DNA of 64,000 nucleotides from Endozoicomonas_A sp049275935 (GCF_049275935.1 NZ_CP184830.1:3720001-3784000); one strand, 5' to 3'. Positions 17,156 to 26,180 are shown, counted from the first letter of the stretch. The notes: generated from the letters alone by a model not told the origin. A program made the numbers and translations.

Positions 17156-17917
17156 TCAGAGGCGTAAACCTCCATCCAGTTCCAATACACGACCATTGAA
17201 GTAGTCGTTTTCAAAAATGAAGGCGACAGTTGCCGCAATCTCTTCAGGCTTGCCCATACGTCCAGCCGGAATACCTGCAGTCATTTTGGCGCGGGCTTCA
17301 GGCTTCATGCCCAGCGTCATTTCAGTCTCAATCATGCCCGGTGCAATGGCAGCACTCCTGATGCCAAAACGAGCCAGTTCCCTGGCCCAGGATACTGTCA
17401 TGGCGACGACACCGGCTTTAGCGGCGGAGTAGTTGGTTTGTCCAAAGTTGCCTGAGCGGGAAATGCTGGCAATGTTCAGAATCAATCCTTTGCTGCCTGA
17501 ATCAATCATGCTGGCCGCCACCTCACGACCACAAAGAAAAACACCCGTGAGATTGACGTCAATGACTGACTGCCATTTTGCCAATGAAAGCCTGTCAGTG
17601 ACCTTGCCGTCTTTTGTCCTGATCAGTAAGCCGTCACGCAGGATGCCAGCATTATTGATAAGACCATTGAGCGGGCCCAGTTTCTCGCTGGCAAGCCTGA
17701 CACTGTTTTCTACTTCCTGCTCATTGGCGACATTGGTGGGCAGGGCAATGGTTTTTGCTCCCAGCTCAGAGCATTCTTTTAACGCCTGATCCAGGGCTTC
17801 GCCTTCAAGATCTATCAGTCCAAGGCCAGCGCCTTTTTTTGCCAGATGCAGCGCCATGGCCCTGCCCAGACCACGGGCAGCGCCGGTAATCAGGATGTTG
17901 CTTCGTTCAAGATTCAT
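17156..17917 (-). CDS. short-chain dehydrogenase/reductase, FabG-like
   Basis: The 253-residue classical SDR has the cofactor motif TGAARGLGRAMA (residues 11-22), NNAGI (after PLNGLI), catalytic Ser in NIASISRSG and the YSAAK pair, and a C-terminal FEND.YFNGRVLELDGGLRL typical of 3-oxoacyl-ACP reductases. NADP(H) specificity is plausible but not shown. It has no fatty-acid-synthesis neighbours, so it may serve another beta-ketoacyl or polyhydroxyalkanoate substrate. Confidence 0.85.
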   Translation of the reverse strand: MNLERSNILITGAARGLGRAMALHLAKKGAGLGLIDLEGEALDQALKECSELGAKTIALPTNVANEQEVENSVRLASEKLGPLNGLINNAGILRDGLLIRTKDGKVTDRLSLAKWQSVIDVNLTGVFLCGREVAASMIDSGSKGLILNIASISRSGNFGQTNYSAAKAGVVAMTVSWARELARFGIRSAAIAPGMIETEMTLGMKPEARAKMTAGIPAGRMGKPEEIAATVAFIFENDYFNGRVLELDGGLRL

Positions 17918-18160
17918 TCTACTGTTCTTCTGCGTCTGAAAACCACTTAGTGATTGTAACGGAACACAACGAATTCTCTATAAACGGCCCTGTTATGCGG
18001 AGCAGCCATTAGAACGAGCTGCTTTGTCAGAGCTCTTCCTGATCAGCCAGGGATGTAGCGATATCTTTCACTGTCAGAAGCGCTTTTGTGGATAAGGAGC
18101 CTCTCTGGAACTCTGGGCCCGCAAACCGGCCTTAGTTCAATGACGACACCATCAATCAAA

Positions 18161-19213
18161 TTACTCTGGCATATAGCGCCCAAACTCCTTAGCCGGAGGT
18201 TTGGGGATATTGCCAGCAGCGTCAGGCTTTAAAATCGGGTATTGGGCCAGCACTTTTCTGATTTTGGATTGCAATCCGCCAACCTCTCTTTGGTCTGATG
18301 CGTTTTGTTCCTGAATTTCTGCGTACTCTCTGGCTATTGGCCCGCGATGGACGAAAAGAAAAGGTTTGATAGGAAAGTTTCGGAGTATGATTTTAACTCT
18401 CTTTAATTCATCCTCACTTAAGACAGGTCTGAGTGCATCAAGCAGTTGTCGTTGGGAAAGGAATGAATAGTCCTGATTCTCCCTGCTGACAAACCTTTCT
18501 AACTCCACACCAGCCCTGTAAAGATGAGCCGGGTTATCTCCACGCAGGACATTTCTCCGATAACTGCGGCCAGACGACAGCAAGCCATCGACATAACTTT
18601 TCAAATGCCCCGCCATACTATTAGCTTCTTGCCAGAACTCGGCCAGGCGATTCTCATAGGCTTCCTGTGAATGTTTTTTGTATCTTGCTTCCTCCTCCGA
18701 TAGAAGAGGCTTAAGTTCCAACATCTTTTTCTGATGTTGAGCAATCAGCTCTTTGAGAACCGTGATTTCTTGAAAGTCCCTGTGAAGCTCATGCCTCACC
18801 CCGTCCCGGGCAGCTTCTATACACTCTTTGGCCAATGGCTTCAGACTACTGGCAAGCATGTTCAACCCTACGAAAGCTGTTGCTGCTCCGACGGCGGCAC
18901 CGCAGACCCATGGATGTCTCTGAACGGTATCTTCCAGCACGGCAACAGCGCGATCGGCCAGACCTGTGCCGGTTGGCACAGTGACAGGGGGCCAGTTCTT
19001 TACCAAAGCATCCAGGGAAACCGCTCCTGCAGAAGCAGTCCCCGCCACGAGTGCTAAGCTGGGTAATAATTTTGTCCTGGTTCCCTCCATCGGATCATAC
19101 CAGGAAAAAACTTTCCTGATATTTCTAAACACCCCCTCCTCAGAGGCATTGGCTGATGTGGAAGCAGGCTGTCCCATTGACAGGCTCTGAGCCATTGGAT
19201 TACCGATCTGCAT
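18161..19213 (-). CDS. unknown membrane-associated coiled-coil protein, effector candidate
   Basis: No family is recognised. The 350-residue product starts at 19213 (MQIGNPMAQSLSMGQPASTSANAS) with AGGAA upstream; an in-frame ATG at 19294 is less well supported. The first ~30 residues are Ser/Ala/Asn-rich and disordered-looking. Two hydrophobic segments follow (LLPSLALVAGTASAGAVSL and WVCGAAVGAATAFVGLNML), then a Glu/Lys-rich region consistent with coiled coil (VLKELIAQHQKKMLELKPLL). A late segment NFPIKPFLFVHRGPIAREY is unusual. A type III effector or translocator-like role is inference from composition only. Confidence 0.6.
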   Translation of the reverse strand: MQIGNPMAQSLSMGQPASTSANASEEGVFRNIRKVFSWYDPMEGTRTKLLPSLALVAGTASAGAVSLDALVKNWPPVTVPTGTGLADRAVAVLEDTVQRHPWVCGAAVGAATAFVGLNMLASSLKPLAKECIEAARDGVRHELHRDFQEITVLKELIAQHQKKMLELKPLLSEEEARYKKHSQEAYENRLAEFWQEANSMAGHLKSYVDGLLSSGRSYRRNVLRGDNPAHLYRAGVELERFVSRENQDYSFLSQRQLLDALRPVLSEDELKRVKIILRNFPIKPFLFVHRGPIAREYAEIQEQNASDQREVGGLQSKIRKVLAQYPILKPDAAGNIPKPPAKEFGRYMPE

Positions 19214-19390
19214 AACGAAATTCCTGTAAGTTAAATTGAGGTAAATGGGCTGATTTAAGTGCGTTACCAGCCATCCTGAGCATTCAGACCTCAATGCTCG
19301 AACAAAGTTCCAACGTTAACAGTCTGCGGTATTGTTCAATGATTGCATGTTTGCCTGGTGATTAGCGGCTAACAGCGCATGAAAATCTTA

Positions 19391-19418
19391 TTGATAATCA
19401 CTCTCATTAATATATAAT
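19391..19418 (+). promoter_or_regulatory. promoter with overlapping Fur-box-like site before hugZ
   Basis: TTGATA (19391-19396) and TATAAT (19413-19418) are spaced by 16 nt. GATAATCACTCTCATTAAT (19393-19411) matches 13 of 19 positions of the Fur consensus and overlaps the promoter. Iron-dependent repression of the downstream heme gene is therefore likely. The ~190-nt leader contains two near-identical 18-bp direct repeats (ATAGTTGATTCC.GCTAT). Confidence 0.65.
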
Positions 19419-19610
19419 CGCCGAAAAATACCTGAAACAGGTGTCTTAATATTCAGCCATAGTTGATTCCAGCTATAGATAGTTGATTCCGGCTATAGGT
19501 TGATCAGCAGTATTCTACATATCGAAATATACCCGCTGGATTTGGGAAATCTTCAAAGGCAGTGGTTATAAGTGGTATGTTTTATGATATGAAAATTCAG
19601 GGGGAAACAG

Positions 19611-20333
19611 ATGGAACCCAAGGTTCAGGCGGCGCACGACGCACGCAACTTACTTTTGAATGAGTACCACGGTATTTTGTCGACTCACTCTGATGATGTG
19701 CCCGGGTATCCGTTTGGTTCTGTTATGCCTTACTGCCTCGACGGGCAGGGCAGCCCGATCATCCTGATCAGTGACCTCGCCCAGCACACCAAAAACATTG
19801 AAGCCAACCCCAAGGTTTCCTTGATTATTACCCAGAGTGGTGTAGACGATATCCATAAGGCTGGCCGTCTGACCTGGATGGGTGATGCAGAAAAGATTAC
19901 AACGGACAGTGAAGAACTGAAGGAGTTGGAGCAACGTTACTACTCTTTCTTCCCACCTTCTGCCCACTATCACAAAACCCATGGTTTTGACTTCTACCGA
20001 ATTCATCTGAAGCGTGCTCGTTTCATCGGTGGTTTTGGTCAGATTTTCTGGGTAAAAAATGAGCTGATGACTCGTGAAAACCCATTTTACGGCAGCGTAG
20101 AAAAGGGCATGGTCAAGCATATGAACGAAGATCATGTCGAGGCGATGGTGAAGTACTGCAAAGCTGCTGATATTGATCTTCCGGAAGGTGTTGAGCCAAA
20201 GATGGCAGGTATTGATGCCACTGGCATGCACCTGCTACTGAAAGACAGGCTGGTTCGTATTCCTTTCCCGAAAGAAGTGGATGAGCCAATGGCAGTACGC
20301 AAGACTCTGGTTGAGATGGCTAAAGTGGCCTGA
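19611..20333 (+). CDS. hugZ: HugZ/HutZ family heme-utilisation protein
   Basis: The 240-residue protein joins an N-terminal split-barrel flavin-reductase-like domain (ARNLLLNEYHGILSTHSDDVPGYPFGSVMPY, residues 12-42) to a C-terminal DUF2470-type domain (VEKGMVKHMNEDHVEAMVKYC). This layout is that of HugZ/HutZ heme-degrading or heme-storage proteins of the cytoplasm. The Fur-box-like promoter upstream supports an iron/heme role. The start has GGGGGA. No hugA/hugX or heme transporter is adjacent. Confidence 0.85.
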   Translation: MEPKVQAAHDARNLLLNEYHGILSTHSDDVPGYPFGSVMPYCLDGQGSPIILISDLAQHTKNIEANPKVSLIITQSGVDDIHKAGRLTWMGDAEKITTDSEELKELEQRYYSFFPPSAHYHKTHGFDFYRIHLKRARFIGGFGQIFWVKNELMTRENPFYGSVEKGMVKHMNEDHVEAMVKYCKAADIDLPEGVEPKMAGIDATGMHLLLKDRLVRIPFPKEVDEPMAVRKTLVEMAKVA

Positions 20334-20353
20334 TAACAGGCTTTGCTTTTAGC

Positions 20354-20382
20354 AAAAAGCCCCGACGTGTTCGGGGCTTTTT
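20354..20382 (+). terminator. rho-independent terminator after hugZ
   Basis: AAAAAGCCCCGA-cgtg-TTCGGGGCTTTTT is a GC-rich stem ending in a T run, 20 nt after the hugZ stop. Confidence 0.9.
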
Positions 20383-20450
20383 GCGTCTAAACTCTTGAAG
20401 TTTGCACAATTAACATTATATAAGAAGCACCATTGTCTCTGGAGGCTTCT

Positions 20451-20918
20451 ATGCGCTTCCCCGTTTGGATTTTTTTACTGCTCCCTGCTCTTGAACTGGT
20501 CGTGCTGATCAAGGTAGGTAGTTATATTGGCGCACTTAATACACTGGCTCTGGTTATCCTGGGTATGGTGGCAGGTATGGCGGTCATCCGTCGTCAGGGT
20601 TTTCGTACCATGCTCAAGGCCCGAGAGAAAATGAATCGTGGCGAGAAGCCTGCACTGGAATTGCTGAAAGGTTTTGTAACCGCCCTGGGCGGAGTGTTGC
20701 TGATGGTTCCCGGCTTTATCACCGATTTTATCGGGCTGGTTCTGCTCATTCCCCCGGTGCGCAGTATGCTGGTAAGACGAATGATCAAAAATGGTCGCTG
20801 GCAGGCGTCATCCAACACCTTTGAGGGTGAATACTACCGTGAAGACGTCGACACTAACCGGGGGATTCACCAGACCCTTGAGGGTGAGTTCAAGCGCGAA
20901 GATGAAAAAAAATCTTAG
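20451..20918 (+). CDS. fxsA: FxsA family membrane protein
   Basis: The 155-residue protein MRFPVWIFLLLPALELVVLI has the FxsA fold pattern: an N-terminal helix, LNTLALVILGMVAGMAVIRRQG, and LGGVLLMVPGFITDFIGLVLLIPPVR. In E. coli FxsA (suppressor of F exclusion of T7) lies next to groESL too. The ATG at 20451 has GGAGG; the frame extends six codons further without a better signal. The C-terminal tail is charged and cytoplasmic. Confidence 0.9.
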   Translation: MRFPVWIFLLLPALELVVLIKVGSYIGALNTLALVILGMVAGMAVIRRQGFRTMLKAREKMNRGEKPALELLKGFVTALGGVLLMVPGFITDFIGLVLLIPPVRSMLVRRMIKNGRWQASSNTFEGEYYREDVDTNRGIHQTLEGEFKREDEKKS

Positions 20919-20924
20919 TACCCC

Positions 20925-20952
20925 CTTGAAAAGACAAAAGCCACCCCTACCT
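20925..20952 (+). promoter_or_regulatory. sigma32-type heat-shock promoter of groESL
   Basis: CTTGAAA (20925-20931) and CCCCTACCT (20944-20952) separated by 12 nt fit the sigma32 consensus (CTTGAAA, 11-16 nt, CCCCATNT). The groES start lies about 105 nt downstream. Confidence 0.7.
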
Positions 20953-21055
20953 ACTTAGTACCGATAATTGGGTTCGGTTCTGGCGATGCAAGTCAGACCG
21001 TTTTACAAGAGTTGATTGCTGATTTTTCGGCATAAACAGTTGGAGAGATACATCG

Positions 21056-21349
21056 ATGAAAATCCGTCCGTTGCGTGATCGCGTGGTCGTTCGTCGTGAA
21101 GAAGAAACCACTACCTCTGCTGGCGGTATCGTGTTGCCAGGTTCTGCTACTGAAAAGCCAAACCAGGGTGTGGTAGTGGCTGTCGGTGACGGCGTATTTC
21201 TGGACAACGGTGAAAAGCGTCCTGTGGGTGTGAGCGTCGGCGACAAAGTCATTTTTGGTAAGTACGCTGGTTCTGACACCGTGAAGATTGACGGTGAAGA
21301 GCTGATCATCGTATCCGAGAGCGAAATCTACGCTGTTCTGGAAGACTGA
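21056..21349 (+). CDS. groES: co-chaperonin GroES
   Basis: The 97-residue protein MKIRPLRDRVVVRREEE... closes the GroEL folding chamber. The mobile-loop segment EETTTSAGGIVLPGSATEKP (residues 17-36) and the roof strand region are conserved. It forms the classical groES-groEL operon with a 55-nt gap behind a sigma32-like promoter. Confidence 0.98.
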   Translation: MKIRPLRDRVVVRREEETTTSAGGIVLPGSATEKPNQGVVVAVGDGVFLDNGEKRPVGVSVGDKVIFGKYAGSDTVKIDGEELIIVSESEIYAVLED

Positions 21350-21404
21350 TCCCGGAACCCCGATTTCATAGCAACTGTTTTAAATTTCCAAAGGATTACC
21401 CATC

Positions 21405-23051
21405 ATGGCAGCAAAACAGGTTAAGTTCGGCGACGAAGCTCGCAAACAAATGCTGGAAGGCGTCAACATTCTGGCCGACGCTGTAAAAGCGACTTTGGGT
21501 CCAAAAGGCCGTAACGTTCTGCTGGAAAAGTCTTTCGGCGCTCCAACCATCACTAAAGATGGTGTATCTGTAGCCAAGGAAATCGAGCTGGCTGACAAAT
21601 TCCAGAACATGGGTGCTCAGCTGGTTAAGGAAGTCGCATCCCAGGCCAACGACCAGGCGGGTGATGGTACGACCACTGCAACTGTACTGGCGCAGTCTAT
21701 TCTGAACGAAGGTCTGAAGTACGTAGCTGCCGGCATGAATCCAATGGATCTCAAGCGTGGCATCGACAAGGCGGTAGCGGCTGTTGTTGAACAACTGAAA
21801 GCTATGGCCACACCTTGCGAAGACAGCAAGTCCATCGCTCAGGTAGGCACTATCTCCGCTAACTCCGATGAGCTGGTGGGTCAGATCATCGCTGAAGCCA
21901 TGGAGAAAGTAGGCAAGGAAGGTGTTATCACCGTTGAAGAAGGTTCCGGTCTGGAAAATGAACTGGACGTAGTAGAAGGTATGCAGTTCGATCGTGGCTA
22001 CCTCTCTCCTTACTTCATCAACAACCAGGAAAGCATGTCTGCTGAACTGGAAAATCCTTTCATCCTGCTGGTTGACAAAAAGATCTCCAACATTCGTGAT
22101 CTGCTGCCAGTACTGGAAAACGTAGCCAAAGCTGGCAAGCCTCTGCTGATCATCGCTGAAGATGTTGAAGGCGAAGCTCTGGCCACTCTGGTTGTAAATA
22201 ACATGCGTGGCATTGTTAAGGTAGCTGCTGTTAAAGCGCCTGGCTTCGGTGACCGTCGCAAAGCCATGCTGCAGGACATAGCGATCCTGACCGGTGGTAC
22301 TGTTATTTCTGAAGAGGTGGGTCTGTCTCTGGAAGCCGCTTCTCTGGAAGACCTGGGTTCTGCCAAGCGTATAGCCATCACCAAGGAAGACACCACCCTT
22401 GTTGATGGTGCTGGCAACCAGGCTGATATCATTTCCCGTGTTGAGCAGATCCGTGCCGAGATCGAAAACTCCTCCTCCGACTACGACAAGGAAAAACTGC
22501 AAGAGCGTGTTGCCAAGCTGGCTGGCGGTGTTGCTGTGGTCAAGGTTGGCGCTGCGACCGAAGTGGAAATGAAAGAGAAAAAGGCTCGTGTAGAAGACGC
22601 TCTGCACGCTACCCGCGCAGCCGTGGAAGAAGGCGTTGTAGCTGGTGGTGGTGTTGCTCTAGTTCGCGCGCTCTCCAAGATCTCTGTTGAAACGGCGAAT
22701 GCTGAGCAGAAAGCCGGTGTTGAGCTGATTCTGCGCGCTCTTGAAGGTCCAATCCGTCAGATTGCTTCCAACTCCGGTGATGAAGCTTCTGTTGTTGTTG
22801 ATAAGGTTAAATCCGGCGAAGGCAACTTCGGTTACAATGCTGCTACCGGCGAGTACGGCGACATGATCGAAATGGGTATTCTGGACCCTGCTAAAGTAAC
22901 CCGTTCTGCCCTGCAGGCGGCTGCTTCTGTTGCAGGTCTGATGATCACTACTGAAGCCATGGTTGCTGATGAGCCCGCTGACGCTGCTGCTCCTGCTATG
23001 CCTGACATGGGCGGCATGGGTGGTATGGGCGGTATGGGTGGCATGATGTAG
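21405..23051 (+). CDS. groEL: chaperonin GroEL
   Basis: The 548-residue 60-kDa chaperonin subunit has the ATP-site segments TLGPKGRNVLLEK, DGVSVAKEIEL and GDGTTTATVLA, and the Gly-Met-rich tail (GGMGGMGGMGGMM). It folds cytoplasmic proteins in a double heptamer. The codon use and length are those of a housekeeping copy. It is directly downstream of groES. Confidence 0.99.
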   Translation: MAAKQVKFGDEARKQMLEGVNILADAVKATLGPKGRNVLLEKSFGAPTITKDGVSVAKEIELADKFQNMGAQLVKEVASQANDQAGDGTTTATVLAQSILNEGLKYVAAGMNPMDLKRGIDKAVAAVVEQLKAMATPCEDSKSIAQVGTISANSDELVGQIIAEAMEKVGKEGVITVEEGSGLENELDVVEGMQFDRGYLSPYFINNQESMSAELENPFILLVDKKISNIRDLLPVLENVAKAGKPLLIIAEDVEGEALATLVVNNMRGIVKVAAVKAPGFGDRRKAMLQDIAILTGGTVISEEVGLSLEAASLEDLGSAKRIAITKEDTTLVDGAGNQADIISRVEQIRAEIENSSSDYDKEKLQERVAKLAGGVAVVKVGAATEVEMKEKKARVEDALHATRAAVEEGVVAGGGVALVRALSKISVETANAEQKAGVELILRALEGPIRQIASNSGDEASVVVDKVKSGEGNFGYNAATGEYGDMIEMGILDPAKVTRSALQAAASVAGLMITTEAMVADEPADAAAPAMPDMGGMGGMGGMGGMM

Positions 23052-23078
23052 TCATCTTCCCGAAGCTCTGCTTCTCCT

Positions 23079-23113
23079 AAAAGGCTGCTTCTGTTTCAGG
23101 AGTGGCCTTTTTT
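23079..23113 (+). terminator. terminator after groEL
   Basis: AAAAGGC...GGCCTTTTTT brackets an interrupted stem (TGCTTCTG / CAGGAGT side) and ends in six Ts. The rest of 23114-23374 shows no gene. Confidence 0.7.
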
Positions 23114-23374
23114 GATGATCATATTCCCCATCGTTTGCGGTGATCTGCTTGCAGAGATCACTTCATGCCGACTCAATTGTTGCTGACAAACCGCTTCTTA
23201 AGCTCGAATCTGAGAGTGAAAAAAAGTGGAATGTGAAGGAACCTTTTAGATCTTTCAGAATCAAACCTTATATGGACAGAGGAAGTTGACCCTCTGAGGA
23301 GAGTTTCCAACTCAATCAGGAATGCACTTTGCCGATGACTCTGGTCATGGCGATTAACAGGAAAGGAGCAGCAT

Positions 23375-24382
23375 ATGAGCAGTGGCATGGAAATCAGAGG
23401 GAATGGTAGTCATCTTCAAACACCGTCTGGAAGTACAGGTGGCAACGACCCTTTATCAAATGACGGGAATTCAAAAACTCATAAAATCAGTGGTCCTGTG
23501 AACCCTGATCATCAGTTAAGCCAGCTTCAGCAAAAAAAGACGCCTGATACGCCTTTAAGCGAAAGAAGAATAGATTCTTCAGACCCCGAAAATACACCGG
23601 GGCTGAGACCCGGCGAAGAACCACCGGTACCACCGGCACCACCGGTACCACCGGCACTACCGGTACCACCGGCACCACCGGCACCACCGGCACCACCGGC
23701 ACCACCGGCACCACCGGCACCACCGGTACCACCGGCACCACCGGCACCACCGGTACCACCGGTACCACCGGCACCACCGGCACCACCGGTACCACCGGCA
23801 CCACCGGTACCCGAGACTCCCGAAGAAAAAGCCTTCAGGGAGTTCAGAGAGCTTGAAACCATGACTAAGGATCAACTCATTGCCAGGCAGAAGGAGAAGC
23901 TGAATGAAGCAGCTCCGATCTCCAATCGCTATGAGGAGTTTTCCTTATTAAATCGAGCCAAGGGGGCTCTGGATAATCCAAAGAATGCTCCAAAAGATCT
24001 CAAAGTGACCATTGCCTTTCCAGGTGAGGAGCCCGTTACCCTCATTCCATGGGACGACCAGCTTATGGAGCGAGCTGATTTTCATAAACTTTGGGATACC
24101 GCTAGAAAGGTGCTGGCAGAACATGAGATTGCAAACTTTGCCAATTACAATTCTGAACATGAAAATGAAAAATTGGAAATCATTAAAAACAGTATCAAAG
24201 TGATCGCTGATAAACTGGGCGACAACACTTACCAGGAAGGTGAGAACGATTTCGATAACGATTGGGAAAAGCATTGGAAGGAAGTACGCCATAAGCCTGT
24301 GAGACTGGAGGCTTTTGAAGGTTTGAACCGCTCCAATAGCCCCGTAGTTATTACCGAAGGTCCGCCTGAGTCAGCCCAGTAA
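23375..24382 (+). CDS. proline-rich repeat protein, effector candidate
   Basis: The 335-residue protein begins with a Ser/Gly/Asn-rich 80-residue leader without a Sec signal. A PPAPPV/PPVPPA array follows (about residues 83-146), then a Glu/Lys-rich helical C-terminal domain (EKAFREFRELETMTKDQLIARQKEKL...). No family is recognised for that domain. Poly-proline of this kind is a typical ligand for SH3, WW, EVH1 or profilin modules of eukaryotic cells, so a host-directed role is plausible but unproven. AAAGGAG precedes the start. Residues 42-48 (VNPDHQL) resemble the N-terminal NPxKQL motif of both kinase-like proteins. Confidence 0.65.
   Translation: MSSGMEIRGNGSHLQTPSGSTGGNDPLSNDGNSKTHKISGPVNPDHQLSQLQQKKTPDTPLSERRIDSSDPENTPGLRPGEEPPVPPAPPVPPALPVPPAPPAPPAPPAPPAPPAPPVPPAPPAPPVPPVPPAPPAPPVPPAPPVPETPEEKAFREFRELETMTKDQLIARQKEKLNEAAPISNRYEEFSLLNRAKGALDNPKNAPKDLKVTIAFPGEEPVTLIPWDDQLMERADFHKLWDTARKVLAEHEIANFANYNSEHENEKLEIIKNSIKVIADKLGDNTYQEGENDFDNDWEKHWKEVRHKPVRLEAFEGLNRSNSPVVITEGPPESAQ
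23622..23812 (+). repeat. 9-bp coding minisatellite (ACCACCGGY-type units)
   Basis: About twenty tandem 9-bp units alternating CCACCGGCA and CCACCGGTA encode PPA/PPV. All three antisense frames are also open here because of the repeat. Unit-number change would keep the frame and alter only the length of the proline rod. Confidence 0.9.
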
Positions 24383-24444
24383 AGGCCGGAAAGAGTGTCA
24401 GAACAGCAGGAAAGATTAAAGGGAAGCATGGCTTCCCTTCTTTT

Positions 24445-25767
24445 CTAGTCCTTTAAAATGTTCTTAGTACAGGCTGTGCAAAAAACAGAGCGTATGAAGT
24501 TTTCTGATATTGTTTTATCTTCCAGTGATCCTGAACAAATCAAACATTCCTGACGTCCTTCTGTGGCTCCCTCAATTGCTCCTGCTTCCAGCGTTGTTCC
24601 ATTGTTGGAACCTTGATTTTCTGAACGCCAGCCAGAGTCAAAATTACGGGAAGAACCGGTATCCTGGAGAGAATGGTCCGACAGATTGCCGGGAATGCCT
24701 GAATGTGAATAGATTTCTTTAGCTAATAAACGCGAGGGTGTGAAGTTAATGTCAAGACCCAGAATATTGTATGCAAACTCTCGCATGCCTTGATAGCTAT
24801 GCGAAAACTCGGGTACAGAAGCAAAGGGTCCTTGGCGTAGGAGCGAAATAGCATTGAAGCAGTTGCCCAAAATTCCAGTGGACATGAATTTTTTCAACAG
24901 TGCTTCCAGCGTCTCTGGCCAGCTCCAATGTAAATTCGTGCACATTGAAGAAGCTCTTGCCATGGTGCATAGCCCGATTAAAAGGGCTGTTTCAGTGTCC
25001 AGGTTCGCTGCTTTGAGCTGATTGGCAAAGCCTTGCGCAGAATAATATTCGCTGATATTGCCAGACAGCAGTGAATTGGATAATGCCGGATGGTAGCTGT
25101 TTCGGGTGAGACGTCTAATCAGAACATCAGAATGATGTAAGAAGGTATTCATGGTAAGAACATAAGGACCAAGAAAAGTAAAATACATCAGGGCTAAACT
25201 GTTATCAATATTGATATGATGAGACAGGAATTCTGGTGAATCTGGATTGAAAATAGTGTAATAGGGGTTAATCCCGTCAGCGTTGCTTTGATTATAAAAC
25301 AATGGATCAAAAAGGCTTTTTGCCATTGCCTGTATTAGCTCCTGATCTTCCGGGCTGTTTTCCGTGGTCGTATTTACAGTGAATATACGAAATATAAGCC
25401 TTAGTATTTTCTGAATGCGCCCATGCCGATGTTGAGAATCCCCAATGTTGACATAGTTAAAGTAAAAGCTTGACAGATTTCTAAAGTCTTGCTCATCAAG
25501 CAAAAAATCATTATGTATTTCCAGTCGATCATCTCCAGATACATCGTCAGCCGTTAAATTCAGTCTGAAAAAGCCAATACGAATATTTTCAAAGGGACTC
25601 ACGATCGAATTATCTGCGCCCTCTTGTTGTTCTTTCGAAGGTGGATTCCGGTTTTTTTTAAAATACTGGCGAAACTCTTCAAGGTCATAGGTATCCTTTG
25701 CCAGCCCCTGCTGAAAGAAAAAAAACACTGAAAACAAAAGCACCATAAAGGAGCGCTCCAGGATCAT
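24445..25767 (-). CDS. secreted protein with C-terminal Cys4 motif, paralogue 1
   Basis: No known family is recognised. The 440-residue protein has a Sec signal (hydrophobic residues 8-22, cut near GLA). Its body has conserved blocks shared with 28369-29643, for example DTYDLEEFRQYF, ENIRIGFFRLNLT, DRLEIHNDFLLDEQDFR and QGFANQLKAANLDTETALLI. The last 33 residues hold CLIC...CTAC (Cys 408, 411, 430, 433), a spacing that could bind one zinc ion, reminiscent of half a RING finger. It is transcribed divergently from the first WD40 gene. AAGG lies before the start. Confidence 0.7.
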   Translation of the reverse strand: MILERSFMVLLFSVFFFFQQGLAKDTYDLEEFRQYFKKNRNPPSKEQQEGADNSIVSPFENIRIGFFRLNLTADDVSGDDRLEIHNDFLLDEQDFRNLSSFYFNYVNIGDSQHRHGRIQKILRLIFRIFTVNTTTENSPEDQELIQAMAKSLFDPLFYNQSNADGINPYYTIFNPDSPEFLSHHINIDNSLALMYFTFLGPYVLTMNTFLHHSDVLIRRLTRNSYHPALSNSLLSGNISEYYSAQGFANQLKAANLDTETALLIGLCTMARASSMCTNLHWSWPETLEALLKKFMSTGILGNCFNAISLLRQGPFASVPEFSHSYQGMREFAYNILGLDINFTPSRLLAKEIYSHSGIPGNLSDHSLQDTGSSRNFDSGWRSENQGSNNGTTLEAGAIEGATEGRQECLICSGSLEDKTISENFIRSVFCTACTKNILKD

Positions 25768-25982
25768 AACCTTGCCTTCAATTAGTTAAAACAACCTCAT
25801 TAGAATAGTAACTAACAAGCCTGCCGTTGGGCTTTTTTTCAGTAAAGCCTGAAGGCCAAAAAATGACTGGTTAATCTGTCAAAGACTCAGAAATCCAGTA
25901 CTTGACAGGACATATCTACCTAAGAAATCAGCTTCAACTTTTCTTGATTTGAGACGTGGAAAATGAAAATTCCAAGTCTTAC

Positions 25983-26017
25983 AGCTCCATGGAGCTCTGA
26001 CTGATTGAAGTCAGTCA
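25983..26017. promoter_or_regulatory. paired palindromes in divergent intergenic region
   Basis: AGCTCCATGGAGCT (25983-25996) is a perfect palindrome; TGACTGA-TTGAAG-TCAGTCA (25998-26017) directly follows. They lie between the divergent Cys4 and WD40 genes. Operator or RNA-hairpin roles are both possible. Confidence 0.45.
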
Positions 26018-26038
26018 TTCTGAGTATGTTGGAAGACA

Positions 26039-26056
26039 GAAACTTTGTTCAGTTGC
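26039..26056 (+). promoter_or_regulatory. WD40-gene leader palindrome, gene 1 (degenerate)
   Basis: GAAACT-TTGTTC-AGTTGC is the gene 1 version of GAAACT-N6-AGTTTC; the right half matches 4 of 6. It is followed by the conserved TTATGAACTTTTACTTTAAAA and stands 142 nt before the start codon. Confidence 0.5.
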
Positions 26057-26180
26057 GCTTAAAAACATATTATGAACTTTTACTTTAAAAACGCGTCGAA
26101 CATACAGCGTCAATTCCGAACGTCTTTTCTAATTGACTCTTTCTAATTGAAGATAAATACGAGGTGTGGAGCAACCACCC

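Noticed and set aside
21396..22607. 403-codon open frame antisense to groEL
   Set aside because: It is a codon-bias shadow of groEL with no ribosome-binding site or recognisable domain.
23487..23875. three antisense frames across the proline repeat (VPVV, GGAGGT, RWCRWCRW repeats)
   Set aside because: They arise from the 9-bp repeat being open in every frame; no start signals or independent content.
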